This document shows, in pieces, positions 34,083 through 46,949 of a stretch of DNA of 64,000 nucleotides. Positions within the stretch are counted from its first letter, which is position 1, and every line of letters begins with the position of its first letter. The notes under the pieces are model-generated. The model saw only the letters and a program-made list of their open reading frames with translations. It was not told the origin of the DNA and made no database searches. Where the stretch lies: positions 38,133,114-38,197,113 of the forward strand of contig CM057151.1 of the NCBI GenBank assembly GCA_029962745.1, written 5' to 3'. A program made the position numbers and the translations under genes. The stretch is from Echinometra lucunter. Lineage: Eukaryota; Echinodermata; Echinoidea; Camarodonta; Echinometridae.

Positions 34083-35258
34083 ACTCACTAATTACTTTGT
34101 AATTTCTTGTAAAACAGTCATTTTGTTTTAGTGCTCCACAGTGCAGGCTATTTTAGTGAGTAAAGTACAATCAACATCTTACAAAGCAATAAAAACTGAT
34201 AAGTATTTTCAACTCAAATATAAAAAAAATGAATTTCTGCAAATGTGGAAAACTTGTGTAATGTTACAGATCTGGATGATTATTTTTTAGTTATTACACA
34301 GGTATAGTTTACAAGAACAAGAAGACTGGTATACTGATGGGGGGCTACACTCCCTCCCCCCCCCCAAAAAAAAAATGATAAATGGGAAAAAAAATCAATG
34401 CCAAATGAACAAAAAACAAGAGGAAAGGAAACTTTAGAGTACCAATGTGAAATATCACATTTTTAAAAGAAAAAGATGAAAAATTTTAGTCACATGCAAG
34501 TATGAGAAATTTCACAGCTGACATTCGGGCAAGTGATATTTGCCCCACAAAATTTTTGGCTCATTATGCCACCGACAGTATAAGTATGTAAATGCGTATG
34601 GTCAATAGACAGAAATATATGTAAATAGGGAAATCGCACTATTAAACAGCTTTTACATAAACATTTAACAAACTATTCTTGGGTAAGAGAAGAAAAATAC
34701 TAAATGATCGGTGCACCATAATAAATTTCCCAACATGCACTGCCTCTATGACAAGATGAAAGTAATGCAAATAACTCAAAGATATCATAGGTGGCATTGC
34801 ACGATTCCTGCACAGGCATCGTGCTGAGGCCTCAGGCTGATCCTGCAGCTTGAGGCCTCTGCATGGGCCCCATACAATTTCTGCAGGGGGGGGGGGCTAT
34901 GGAGATTGCACGATGCACAATTATCGTACAGTTTCCGAGCGGCCTCTGCATGGATATGCCATGGCCTGTCCCCCGATGGCAAATACAGAAAATGGCACGA
35001 TGATCGCAGATAATGTAAACACAAACACCGTAGCCCGTAGCCACCCACGATGCCTGCGAAAAATTGTAGACCAAAGTTATCATATGGCGCCTGAGGCAAA
35101 TGTAAACCAGGCATAACTCATTAATTATTTTGTAAATTTTTGTAAAAAAAAAGATATATATATATTTTTTTAATGCTATTTGAGTGAGTAAAGTAAAATC
35201 AACATCTTACAAAGCAATAAAAACTGATACTTATTTTCAACTCAAAATTTAAAAAAAT
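34083..35258. repeat. Pair of direct repeats about 1 kb apart
   Basis: A roughly 150-bp block at 34083-34232 recurs at 35114-35258 in the same orientation. Shared stretches include GAGTAAAGTA, AATCAACATCTTACAAAG and CAATAAAAACTGATA. The 880 bp between contain repeated CTGCA-rich words and a poly-G run but no credible gene. Confidence 0.7.
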
Positions 35259-36387
35259 GCTTGAAATCTTTCATACATAAAGAGAAGTGAATGCCCTTTC
35301 ATACATGTAATTAACAAAAAAGGAAAAACACTTTTGTACATACCAGATATAAGATGAAACTATGAATCTATCTCTATATCCTAATAATTTGAGCAATTTT
35401 TTTTTTCTTAATGGCATTAAACCAGGAATTTGTAATCAAGCTTCCTAAACACATTTGATATTTAATCACTGTTACCATGCAATTTGGAGCATTGTTGATC
35501 TTCACTGCAAAACAAAAAACAGACAGCATTTTATATATTAATCCCAAGTTTGACACATGTGTATTCATACAAATTTTGTTATTTTCCTCCAGATTGGTGG
35601 AAAACTGATTTCATGTTCATCAAAAAAATACAATATCTGCCAATTCTGCTTTAGAAAATGATTTTTTGTTTTCAGTATTGTCATCTCGTACATTTGCTTG
35701 TCTAAACACAAAATACTTTTACCATCTCATATTGGAAATATCTTCATCCAATATCAAGAGTAGAAGAGAATACCTCTCTTTAACACGTCAACAATCAGAG
35801 ATGTCATAAAAGTACTATATTCATACATCCCCACTTCCAAAACTTACATGTATCTACAAATAAATTTAGAAATCAATATTTTTTTTTCTAATAATGTAAA
35901 TCTGACCCTGTAATGAGTTTCAAACAAGAGAAACCAAAAGTGTGATTTTGAAGACAAAATCCAATATTAATCTGATATTACTCTGATCAATTTTTATTGC
36001 AGAAACCAAGATATCAGATAAGGTGCTTCATAGACCGTACATATTAGATTAGAACCAGCAATCAAATCTCCCTATTTTGTAGAACTCAAGTCCGCAATGC
36101 TAGTCGAGTAATCAAGTTGCCGTCAAGTTTATCGAGGGTATCGGGTAAGCTGGTCAGGGACTTGGATCGCTTATTAGAACTATAGCTGCCCTGATCAACA
36201 CACCCTTTGTAACTGGAGCCAAATCAATCTCATCCTAAGAATTTGCCTCTCCCCCTGTATTATTAGATTTAATGTTTCATTACAAGAACAAGGATGGTCA
36301 CAACCCCATAGTCATAACACACATAGTTCATATAAAAGTTACCTTACGGGAACCCTGGGGGTGTTTCACAAAGATTTAAGTTTGGCT

Positions 36388-36977
36388 TTAAGGCCAAGTC
36401 TACAGCAAGATGAAGTTCATTTCAATAAAAAGAATACAAAATTCTGAACAAAACAGTGAAAATTTGATAAAAATTGGATACAAAATGAGGAAGTTATGAA
36501 TTTTTGCTATCTTTTCGCAAAACTGTTCTTGAACAATCGACATGAATATTCAGTGAGTGATATGATGTCATATACTCACAATTTTCCACACAATATGTAT
36601 ACAGAAATTACAAAAATTTCCAATTTAGCTATAAAAATGTACAATTTGTCCTAAATACTCCTTACATACTTACAAAATGGTATTTAGTCTAATATGTGTA
36701 GACATGATGGATGACTCTTCAGTTTTAGTGAGAAAAATTTTCCGAATTTTTTGTATAGATTATGGAGAATAGTGAGTGTATGACATCATCAACTCACTCA
36801 CTGAATATTCATATCGACTGTTCAAGAACTGTTTTGTGAAAAAATTGTGAAACTTTGAAAATTCGTAATTTCCTTATTTTACATTCGATTTTCATCATAT
36901 TTTTCACTGTTTTGTTTGGAATTTTTTAAATTCTTTTTATTGAAATGAACTTCATATTGCTGTAGACTTGGCCTTTA
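36388..36977. mobile_element. 590-bp foldback element, TTTAAGGCC termini
   Basis: Left arm from AAGGCCAAGTCTACAGCAA, right arm its inverse ending TTGCTGTAGACTTGGCC-TTTAAA. Arms are about 200 nt and include matching internal words (GTTCATTTCAATAAAAAG; ACTGAATATTCAT). The loop lies near 36680. No ORF. Confidence 0.8.
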
Positions 36978-37977
36978 AAAGTTATGCATATTAAAGTACT
37001 TAAATCATGCTGAAGTACCCAAATCATGGGTAACTTTACACTTGATTTTTAAAGTAAGTGCAACACAAAAAGGGTTTACAATCCATGAATTTATTTCACA
37101 CCAGCGACATGTACTAGTAGACCCATGCTTATATCATAGTCTTTCATGGTCTTTTAAGTTTTCCTTCTCTGACCAGACAATACTTCCTGTCCACACATAT
37201 GGTATTCAGCATTTGTGGGATACTTCTAAAATCAAATACAAAGATGGCCTATTGACAACTGCAACCTTTTCAAACATGGTCTTATGATTTCCCAGCTGTA
37301 TCTACCACTATTTACAACAATTTTTTTTAAAAAACAACCAACGTTCAAACAAACAAAAAAATAAAACAATAAACAAGTTTACTCTGTTATAGTTGTGACT
37401 TTCTAAATGTTCACCATGAATAATAATAATGCACATATATTCTAATCTGTTGAATACTATAAGCCCAAGATAATTCAGACTGGAGTATATGGCAAAATGT
37501 GTTTCATTTTATAGCGCTGGTAAAAATCTAATCATATCCAAAGGGTTAATATTTTTTTCAAATGTTTAAAAAACAATGTCAAAAATGAGTTTGAGTGCCA
37601 GACAACTAAATGATAATTCTCATTACTGTTCAAACAATCAAAAGGGAAGTGGCTTCTCAGATAATCATATTAACATTATAAGTGAAAAGGAAATTATTTG
37701 ATATTCTATCACAGTATGGCCTCAACCTATCAGAGTCTCAGACTTTAATATAGTATTCTGTTCATGTGATTCAATGTTTTATTGAGGATTAAACATTTGT
37801 AAATCGATAGATCACAGAAAAATCAATAATTGAAATCTGTGCTTTTGACTAAACCTAGGCTTAGAGTACAATTGTCAGAACAAAATACTGAACATCAGTA
37901 CAACTATGAAGCATCTTGAGGACTATGTAATCAATAAATTTCAATTTTTTAATTCTCTGGCCAGAACTGTCAAAAGA

Positions 37978-38042
37978 GGTTTATTTCAAACCGTTTATTT
38001 CAAACCGTTTATTTCAAACCATGGTTTGAAATAAGCCACCTC
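37978..38042. repeat. Triplicated 16-bp word ending in a palindrome
   Basis: GTTTATTTCAAACC occurs three times in tandem and is followed by its inverse GGTTTGAAATAAGC, forming a hairpin. Confidence 0.8.
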
Positions 38043-38149
38043 AATAAGTGCAGCTTGAACCTGTCCCTTTGTCCTATTAACATGATTAATGGACACTGCA
38101 GGAAAAACAGTATAAATCCACTTACATTATATAATATAATTACGCTTTA

Positions 38150-39465
38150 TTTGGTACAAAAGACAGGTGAATTTGAACCTACAAGATTATTTGTCCCAGT
38201 GTCCCACAGAGATCAATCCTTGCCCCGCTTCTCTTTTTATTATATGTAAATGATATCTAATTGTTCAAATCAACTGCAATTTGTTCCATTTGCCGATGAT
38301 ACTAATATTCTTTTTTCATCCAAAACAATTCAGATATTAAATAAAAGTCTTAATAATGCATTAGAAGGAGGTGTCAAAAACTGGTTTAGAAGCAATAAAT
38401 TGTGTTTAAATACTGATAAGTCTAATTTTATACTTTTTCATAATAAACTATCAAACTCACCCCTTATTTCAATAGATGATATAACTGTCAAAGTGAATGG
38501 CAAAATTGTAAAACATGTTCATTTTACTAAATTTTTGGGTGTGCTTATTGATGACAATTTATCTTGGCATATTATAACTAAAACTATCTCTCGAAATATT
38601 GGTATCATTGGCAGATTACGTTCTATCTTACCCAAGAATATTCTTATTACATTATATGACACACTTTTTAAAAACCATTTTTAAGCTATTGCAATGTTGT
38701 ATGGGGAAATACAAATCAAAGCAAGTTACACCCCTTATATTTACTTCCCCCAAAAAAAGTAGTAAGAATATGTACAAATTCAAAGTATCTTGCACATTCT
38801 AAACCATTATTTCAAGAACTGAACATTCTTAACATATTCCAGCTTAATTATTACTTATGTGCAATATTACTTTTTAAACATAGAAATGGTGTTTTACCTC
38901 AAAGACTGTGTAATATATACTTCTGTACATCAGTTTAATACCAGAAGTGCAGGTAAGTATCATTTGTGGGCTGTAAATCAGGCTTTTATTTCTTTCGCTT
39001 CCAGACACAAAGCAGTTATATGGAATTCCTTACTAAATGAAATTACATCAGTCATTTTTTATAATAGCTTCAAGAGGAAATTAAAGAAATTCCTCTTATT
39101 TCTTCTTTTTTACCCTGAAGTTATAATATTTGTTTCCAAACTTTGTCTAGGGCTGTGTGGCTTTGTATTTGTTTGTTTGTATTTACATATATTTCAAACT
39201 TCTGTTGTTGTTTTACATGAGCTGTTTGTTAATTTCTTTTAATGCTCTTGCCTGTCTATTTTCTATATGTAAAGGAGACTGTCTTGACAAGACAAGTTCT
39301 GGTCTTTTTATGGTACCCTTAATTCCATGAAAATTATACGAATCTGGTTTTAACTTTGTACATAACAATGTATTACTATCCATTCAGATTGTAAAGGAAT
39401 TATTTGTATATATATTATGTTATGAATTGGAATTGAATAAATCGAATTGAATTGAATTAATCCTC
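38150..39465 (+). pseudogene. Degenerate non-LTR retrotransposon (LINE), reverse transcriptase 3' part
   Basis: Reading across frames: VPQRSILAPLLFLLYVNDI, then FADDTNILF (catalytic F-A-D-D), KCLNTDKSNFILF-like and TKFLGVLIDDNLSW, followed by a C-terminal FNTRSAGKYHLW...AVIWNSL block near 38930-39030. Frame breaks and stops show it is dead. The 3' end carries (GAATT)n at about 39424-39463. It is of the CR1/L2-like type by motif order, without a firm family assignment. Confidence 0.85.
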
Positions 39466-39472
39466 TTTTTCC

Positions 39473-39500
39473 TTTTCTTCTTCTTCTTCTTCTTCTTGCT
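39473..39500. repeat. (CTT)n microsatellite
   Basis: About eight TTC units just downstream of the LINE tail. Confidence 0.8.
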
Positions 39501-39800
39501 CATTTCTTCTATTTCTTTCCATACTTTGATATTGCATTTTTTTGTGTTTGAGGAACATAAAAGGGTTATCAACTTATTTGGGCTATACAAGAAGCATTAG
39601 ACCAAATTTCCATAAACATTTTGGGAAAATAATTAAGATAACAGATTTACATGAAAAATAACAGATATGTGGTAACTTGTTGATCATAGATATTTTCATT
39701 AATGTGCGCAAACATTACTGATTTGGCACTATCACTTCAATTTTTTGCTTTGGCAATTTTTCATATGTAAATCTCTTAATTCATTTAAATTCTTCATACC

Positions 39801-39950
39801 TGGGCCCCGTCTTACAAAGAGTTGCGTTTGATTTGGATCAATCGCAACTTTGAGATTGATCTCAACTCCTATCTCTTAAGTACGCAGCTGAGATCAATCT
39901 CAAAGTTCAGATTGTTCAAATCGATCGTAACTCTTTGTGAGACAGGGCCT
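39801..39950. mobile_element. 150-bp near-perfect palindromic element
   Basis: GGGCCCCGTCTTACAAAGAG at the left is mirrored by CTCTTTGTGAGACAGGGCC at the right, and pairing continues through TTTGAGATTGATCTCA. Arms are about 65 nt. Confidence 0.8.
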
Positions 39951-41701
39951 TGTTGATACACTGCTCAGTGTAATGATCGAATTTGTTTTTTGTGCAATCA
40001 ATTTCAGAAGAGTTTCATTTAAATTCATCATATAAATACACACTGCATCATCTTAAAAAAGGGTTTTTTTTTCATAAACGGCTGAATACATTTTCATTTA
40101 TCATTATGCACGTCTAATGCCTGTATATTATCTTCATGAGATTTACAAAGAAATCAAATGCATTTTTTAGGCATTTATCAAATTCAAGCCATCCAAAGGA
40201 AAACGAATGGCACTCTTTCATAATGATGACTCCTTGTTAACTAAAAAAGATGTGAAAATGAATTAAAGCCTTAAAAGCAACAGTGAACTGACCCTTATTA
40301 TGATGCATTTCCAGCAGCGCCAACTTACGGCTACTCAAAACCAGAGACTCTTAGAAACATCATATCCTTTGTGGCTTCTCGTGAATTTCCTTAGTATGAA
40401 TACAAATATATTTTAACAGATGTTACTCAAAAAATAAAGCTCTCATTGATCAGAATAGAGCATGCTAGGAGCAAAAATGGGACAAAATCAGTAGTTTGGG
40501 ACTTAGAGGGTGCTATTTCAAAATCCCATACAAGGGTGCCAGTTCACTCTGGCTTTAATAGGAATCCTATCAATATGAAAAATAAAGCCTCCCAAATACC
40601 ATATAGCAAATGATAAAGGACAAATTTGAAAGACACTTAAATGAAATTGAGTGTGACATAATTAAAGTGATTTACAGAATGGCACGTTGATAGCCAGGGA
40701 TGATGACTTTGATGATATGGGATGCAAAATGATGAAATTGATTGGAGAAAGTTAAAAAAAATAAATGGCCAAAGACAAAGTTGACCATGAGAAGTCCAAA
40801 ATGAAGAACTTTTTGGGTGCAAAAAAAATTTTTGGCTGAAAAAGTGTGAAAATGGATAGGAAAATCTATAGTACATTTATCATCATTCTACAGTTCATCC
40901 ACGCATAACCATATCTCTCTCCCCCCCCCCCCTTCCCATTTCCCTGTGTGATTCCTCCATTAAGAAATTATCTATTCCTATGTTTAATCTGTCAATGCAT
41001 CAAGATGGAAGATTCTAGTATATAAATGCAACTTTTCCATCTGCCAGTGAGCAATACATGAACCATTAAACATTTACCCCTACAAAATGTGTCTTCAAAA
41101 AAGACAAGCATTAGAAATATCCTTTTTGGTAGCTGGTACACTTGACAAGTGTGTGCAGTGAAGCAGAAAATGTAAACAGTACTTTCTCTAATACCCTTGT
41201 GGTCTAGACACCCTCATTATCACTTGCTGACTGACATTGTCTATTTACATCCTTCACCAGCTGATGGCATGTTAATCATTCTGTTACAGCCCTGAGGTCT
41301 GGGTGAAAAAGGAAAAAAAGAAGTTATAATCTAGCGAAGACAGTATTAAAGCTATATTCCCACTATGATACTGTTTTCATGAAATATTTCTTCAGCACAG
41401 GATCACAGTTTTGAAAAAAATGACTTAGTTTAAGACATTTTTGCTCACAGCAACTTTTCTCCTTCCTGACATTGTATGATCGCAGTGGAATCTAAACTGC
41501 ATGTGTTTCAATGACATTCAAGCCCAGTTGAGGGCTATTCACTTAGAAGCGATAATGCATCAATCATGACATAAGAAGCAAGTTCTGAAGTTTCTGTACT
41601 ATTCAGTTGTAGACTAATACATATACCTGTAGATACACTCTCAATGAAAGATTTCTTTTGTAAACTGTTTGAGTGTAGGTGTTTTGTTTTGTTTTTCAAT
41701 A

Positions 41702-41892
41702 TAGTCAAACCTCCTTTAGCAACCACCTGTATAGAAAGACCACCTGTCTATAAAGACCACAATTTTTGTTTCCCTTGGATTTTTTTCCTATTGAAACATT
41801 GTATAAAAGGAACCTGTCCATAAAGTCCACCTACACATAAAGAACTGTGTTTCTTGTCCCCCTTGGATGGTCTTTATAAACAGGTTTCACTG
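41702..41892. mobile_element. Mariner-like MITE, about 190 bp
   Basis: The left terminus TAGTCAAACCTCCT and the right terminus (inverse CAGTGAAACCTGTT) are each flanked by TA. Internal words (AAAGACCAC; CTTTATA) are repeated and inverted. TA duplication and TIR fit Tc1/mariner-derived MITEs. Confidence 0.65.
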
Positions 41893-42597
41893 TATTAAAA
41901 AAATGCTAAAGAGGTTGCCCATTGGTCACAAACAAAGTATAAATCAATTACCGCTATTCACTTGTTAAGCTGAAGCAAAGCAAGTCACGCATGCACTACA
42001 CTGTCACAACATACACACTGCAAAGAGGCATTTGCAGTCAGAACTTCTTTCTGTTTTTAAACCTTGATTTGTAAACCAAATTCTTGCTCGTAGAGAAGTA
42101 TATTATTCCTTTTTTTCTATACAGTTAAATGTTTCCAGATGTGGAAAATAAAGCAAATAATCCCCTTTTGGTTTCAGGCTATGAGACAACTATCACTTTC
42201 TCAGCGATCTGCATGCATACGCTATCTTTCCTCGGCTTCGCTTCGGAAAGATGGCTACATCCAGATCACTCAAAAATGATAGTTTGTCCCATCACCTTCA
42301 CCAACTTTGATTATTGGCTTTGTACTATAATCATCACTTTCAGTGCTACGTGACCAACCCCTAGGGTAGGGTATACATAAAAGCTACATTTTAAAACGAA
42401 TCAGCTCAAATAGAACCACTTCTAGTACTACATTTGACACGAGGTAATATGCAATCTGTCCTAGTTGTTAAGATCAGACAGACAGATTACCATGACAACA
42501 AAGTCAGGCTAAAATGATAGGAAATTCTAGGTAACCATGGTAAGGGTAATTTCATGTTTTTATTTATTTCAGATTGGAGAGAATTCAGAATAGTTCT

Positions 42598-43320
42598 GGG
42601 GTGGTATTCTGAGACTGTTTAAACTCTGTTTTAAGTCTGTTTTATCTTTCTATCCGCGCATCTTACTTTGCATGCCTGGCGCAAGTCATGCGCAAGCGCG
42701 TAAAAATACCATATGTAATAACACGGTATTCTGAAGACCGTTTTATCTCCTGTTTTAACTCTTTCTGCTTGACATTTCATGCTCATGAGATAAAACAGGG
42801 TGGGAGGTGTTTTAACTTTGCATACGGTATGTCATGGCGGCAATGTTTTTGGTTGGAATGGGGGGATAATGAGATCCAATAAACCTTGCTTTTATTCCCG
42901 AAACAACATTTCGAAAGAATTTTTGCCTCGGGTGGAGAAATTTGGCAATTGTCTGTGATAATATCAGAGATGATTTGCACAACTAATTCTGTCACATCAT
43001 CACATCTGAATTAAAGCAAGAAACTAAGCGCAAACTAATGCGCTCATTACAACGCGAATATTTAAGTTCATACATTTCACGCATCCCTTCCCCAGGGAAC
43101 GATCTTATTGGCTGAGTCAGCTTAGACTCATCTCTAACGACTTTCCCCATTGGATAATATCTTTGTGGTGGGTGTGGCTTTGATGACTTACAACACCGTT
43201 AAAACAGTTCTCAGAATACCGTTCAAAGACTGTTTTAGCGGTGTTGTAGATCAATGACTTAAAACAGAAGTTATAACAGAACTTAAAACACAGTTAAAAC
43301 GGTGTTCAGAATACCACCCC
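42598..43320. mobile_element. 723-bp TIR element, copy 1
   Basis: Starts GGGGTGGTATTCTGAGA and ends with its inverse TTCAGAATACCACCCC. The ends hold repeated AACxGxxTTTAAAxC words. The interior is homologous, in opposite orientation, to 49678-50478. No transposase ORF. Confidence 0.85.
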
Positions 43321-44289
43321 TGGTATAAAAGTAACAAGATTTCAAAGAAAAAACTTACAGTCTTTACATTTTTTTAATGTTTGTAGCTTTGTTTGTACCA
43401 TAAAACATTAACATAACGATAAAAATAAATTAACAGCACAGTAAGGTTGGTTTTGTTTTTCATTGTACTGAGCTGTTTAATAGCCTTACCTTGTCTTGTT
43501 TTATAACCAAATAATTATTCAGCAGGTACCATTCATCATGTAGTTTATCATCAGGTGCTAATCATAAATTCTGAAAACCTTGTGACAGTCATCAAATTAA
43601 AAGCACATATGTTTTTTTTATAAGATTCATATATTCATGCATTTTTAAAATTCAACTGATGAGGAAAGCCTTTATACAGAAACTTGTTTTCTTTTGGTAA
43701 TCCACAGGCAATAAGTTGATTTTTTTACTTTCCTGTTTTCAGTGATTGTCATTTTCTATGTTGTCTGTTTTCTGTTCCTGGAAATGAAATGAATAAATAA
43801 ATAAATAAAATAAAATAAGAGGCTTAGGAGTATGAAAATGGGGTACTGTACCTATAATACACAATGTACACTCTCCATCTCATCACGTAACATCGAGGGG
43901 GTGCACGACCGTTCTAATTGCGTGACGAACCCAGAAATGCTCCCTATTTCCTGCTTCTCAGCATGGTATGATGCAGTTGCCTAGCAACATATTACCCTTG
44001 GAATATTCGCATTGAATAGGGGTCAGATATCCATACATGGCATCACTATTCAGTAGTAATCAGAGAAGGTGAACAGTGTCTACCATGTTTGAAAAGGAAA
44101 TAATTAACATGTTTATTTGTCTGTTTGGATGTTACTGTGCTTGTTTGCTTTTCTTTTGTTCTTTTTTATATCAAAATAATTACGAAATGTCAGTCAAAGG
44201 GAGAGCAGTAAACCCTCTCCCCAAGGAATGAATTTTGGCATACATGTGATGTTCATATTTCACTCATCAATTTCACAAATTATTACCAT

Positions 44290-44457
44290 TACTTTTATCA
44301 TTATTATACTAACATTATTATTATCATTCTTCTTTTTCTTCTTCTTTTTCTTCTTCTTTTTCTTCTTCTTCATCACTATAATTTTTTAAAAGTTATCATT
44401 AATATCATCATTACTACTATAATTGTTATCATTATTATCATTATTATGATTATCATG

Positions 44458-44489
<32 letters not shown>

Positions 44490-44506
44490 CATTATTATTA
44501 TTATCA

Positions 44507-44537
<31 letters not shown>

Positions 44538-44735
44538 TATTATTATCATTATTATTATTATTGCTATTAATATTATTATTCTTAATTTGTCATTATCATT
44601 ACTATTGTTATCATTATCATTACTACTATCATTACTATTATTATTACTATTACAATTACTTTTACTATTCTTTTATCATTATGATGATGATGATGATTGC
44701 GATGATGATGATGATGAAGATGATGATAATAATAA
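44290..44735. repeat. Large compound ATT/TTC/GAT microsatellite
   Basis: (TTC)n at 44328-44380, then a long interrupted (ATT)n/(ATC)n, then (GATGAT)n. ORFs here translate to poly-Ile or poly-Asp and are not genes. Confidence 0.95.
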
Positions 44736-45743
44736 TAATCAACATCATCATCATCGTCGTCATCATACAATTAATTTAGATCATTATAGCTCTGATTGAC
44801 CGCGACAACACAAACATCTGCAAAATTAGTATGAAATTCACTTTGTTTTTAAGTAAACCTAAATTCCATAACAGCACAACCTATGCAAAAGTTGTTCATT
44901 CTTTTCCTTACTGTTCCTTTCAAGTTTCATTCTCTGCGCAGCTCCTTTTCTTTTTTTTACATAAAATTAATCTGGGTGATTTTAATATCTTTCAGTCTCA
45001 GATGCTTCAGATCTCTGCCGGTTCTAATGTGGTCCATGGAGATGCATCCTGTTAGAGAACCGATTTTGTTTTGCTGGGATTTGTTTTTTGCATATGACCA
45101 ATCTTTCACTGTTACCCCAAGTGCACACTCAACATTCATCATCCTGTTTTGGAACATGTGCAACTGGTGGTAGCTACGGAATCTTGGAGTTCTTCTGCCA
45201 CTTGTCTGATTCAATTTAGATGGAGGTTTGTGCTGAGTAATCTAAACCATATGTACTGTCAGCAACTTGTGAATGGAAAATGTAGCCCTGCCACAGATGT
45301 ATTTATCCCATACTTTGACAGTGCTTTACATTTACAATCCAGGCGATATGTTTGTCTCCTATGCTCCATATATTTCTCCTATATCACACATGTATCATTC
45401 TCCTTATTGAAAAGTAACATGAAAAAAAATATGAAAAAAATATGTTTAAAATTTTGAATGTTGAACATAGAAAGGCCTTCAATGACTTCAATGACAACAT
45501 TGCCCTTAAATGCTTTGTGTGCAGAAAAGCCCTTAGCAAATGCGATGCATTTTGAAGCTTTACTAATGAAAATATAATTGTGACACTCACTATTGTTTTG
45601 GAGTTAATTCTGGATAGTTTTTGAAGAAATAATGGCAAATCTTCTTTCTTCGATTTACAAGGGAACACATTTGGCATAGCATACAGGCATTTCTGCACTT
45701 ATGCAATAATTTACAGAATTATAATTGTATGACTATAATCATA

Positions 45744-45908
45744 ACCAGGCATGTTGGCTCAACTGATAGAGTGTCTGCCTCATGAACGGAGGTCGTGGGT
45801 TCAATCCCCAGCCGATCATACCAAAGACTTACAAAAATGGGACCTTCTGCCTTCTAGCCAGGCGCTCGGCATATAAGAATGGAGAAGGGTAATAATGATA
45901 ATAATTAT
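45744..45908 (+). mobile_element. tRNA-derived SINE, 5' part
   Basis: Box A-like TGGCTCAACTGATAGAG and box B GGTTCAATCCC lie 33 bp apart in a tRNA-like head, followed by an unrelated body. The 3' part is at 46849-46949, separated by a TIR element inserted at ATTAT. Confidence 0.8.
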
Positions 45909-46431
45909 ACCCCGTTTAAATCTACCAAAAACCCGAGGTAACCTCCAGAGGTTACCTTGTGTCATCCTTTGTCCACTGTAGATTTAAACGGTCTCAGCAC
46001 AAAGGACAAAGCACGAACGCGACTTAAACGCGAGGTGAAAATCACGCTAGACGGCCTAGCATGACATGGCACAACTTCCTCAGTCATCCGGAGTGATCCC
46101 GTTTGAGCATAGATTTAAACGCTCGCGGGGTAGAAAACGGAAGTCCTCTCGTCCGAGCGCACGCTTAGGTGAGCACATGTAAACAATGAGGCCGATTTGC
46201 CGAACATGTATCGGCAAAAATGGGGTGTTTCACCTTAAGCTTTCAATAAAGTGCCCATAAAAAAAGTTTTTTAAAAATTTTGATATTAAATATTGATTTT
46301 CATTCTGTATATTGATCATTCTAATGTTTTCTTTTTAATGACAAATATCGATATATTCAATGTATAAGCAAATAGCTGCATATGCTGTTTGCATATGTTC
46401 GAGTTAAGTATAAGCATGTCTCTGTAGCTGT

Positions 46432-46439
46432 TGACGTCA
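46432..46439. promoter_or_regulatory. Palindromic CRE-type site (TGACGTCA)
   Basis: A full CREB/ATF consensus lies 45 bp upstream of the ATG of the small ORF inside the TIR element. Functional only if that ORF is transcribed. Confidence 0.35.
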
Positions 46440-46483
46440 AGTTCACAAATGAAAAATTAATTTACAAAGAAACACAATTACGT

Positions 46484-46702
46484 ATGGTAGGCCTACTTCT
46501 ATTATTTCTTCTTTATTTCAACCTTCATTGCAATATTGTGTTTGGGAAGCCCCTGGCTATGAACTGGACATATGAGGACAAGAGATCTCTCCTCCAAAGG
46601 AGTGAAGAGGAGGTTGTCGGGCAAATAAACGGGACATCCAGGGACACAGCTGTTTACGACAGTGCAGCGCGTGCTTTTCCCCCGCTGGACATTTTACCAT
46701 GA
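46484..46702 (+). CDS. Small signal-peptide-like ORF inside a TIR element (uncertain)
   Basis: A 72-residue frame starts MVGLLLLFLLYFN, a strong hydrophobic signal-peptide core, and continues KPLAMNWTYEDKRSLLQR with a dibasic KR, an NGT glycosylation sequon and FPPLDILP before TGA. The frame opens 34 codons further upstream, but this ATG directly precedes the hydrophobic stretch. I recognise no family. It could be a captured first exon of a secreted protein, a short secreted peptide precursor, or chance. GC content is higher than in the flanks. Confidence 0.35.
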   Translation: MVGLLLLFLLYFNLHCNIVFGKPLAMNWTYEDKRSLLQRSEEEVVGQINGTSRDTAVYDSAARAFPPLDILP

Positions 46703-46848
46703 CAACACACCTTGCGATTACCGCAGATGTACATTCTGATTAAACGGTCCTCGCTTTTGTTACCTCCTGTTTGAGAAGGAATTTCACCCCGACTTTACCA
46801 CAGACAGTCATCTGGTGTGACATCGAGTGATGTAGATTTAAACGGGGT

Positions 46849-46949
46849 ATTATGTTATGCAGGGCCCGCTGGAAGATCAGCTGATAGCTGAAGTGGCTAC
46901 CCTGGGTAAATAAGAGTTATTATTGTTATTATTATTATTATTATTATTG
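46849..46949 (+). mobile_element. tRNA-derived SINE, 3' part with (ATT)n tail
   Basis: AGCTGATAGCTGAAGTGGC, then CCCTGGGTAAATAAGAG and an (ATT)n tail to about 46949. It joins the 5' part once the inserted element and one ATTAT are removed. Confidence 0.75.

Larger units (their letters stand above)
45909..46848. mobile_element. 940-bp TIR element inserted in the SINE
   Basis: Perfect 17-bp inverted ends ACCCCGTTTAAATCTAC. ATTAT occurs on both sides as a 5-bp duplication; TA with CCCCG termini is the alternative reading. Copies of AGATTTAAACG also lie inside at 45980 and 46110. It carries the small ORF at 46484-46702. Confidence 0.88.

Noticed and set aside
34785..35116. Opposite-strand ORFs of 109 and 88 codons
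   Set aside because: Overlapping on both strands, composed of repeated CTGCA-type words and a poly-G run, with no domain.
44446..44799. Poly-isoleucine ORF
   Set aside because: Translation of an ATT microsatellite.
44957..45214. 85-codon minus-strand ORF
   Set aside because: It resembles transposon-type sequence in composition, but I see no reverse transcriptase or nuclease motif.
45744..45826. A tRNA gene
   Set aside because: Boxes A and B are present, but the arms do not fold into a regular cloverleaf and the sequence continues into a SINE body and (ATT)n tail.
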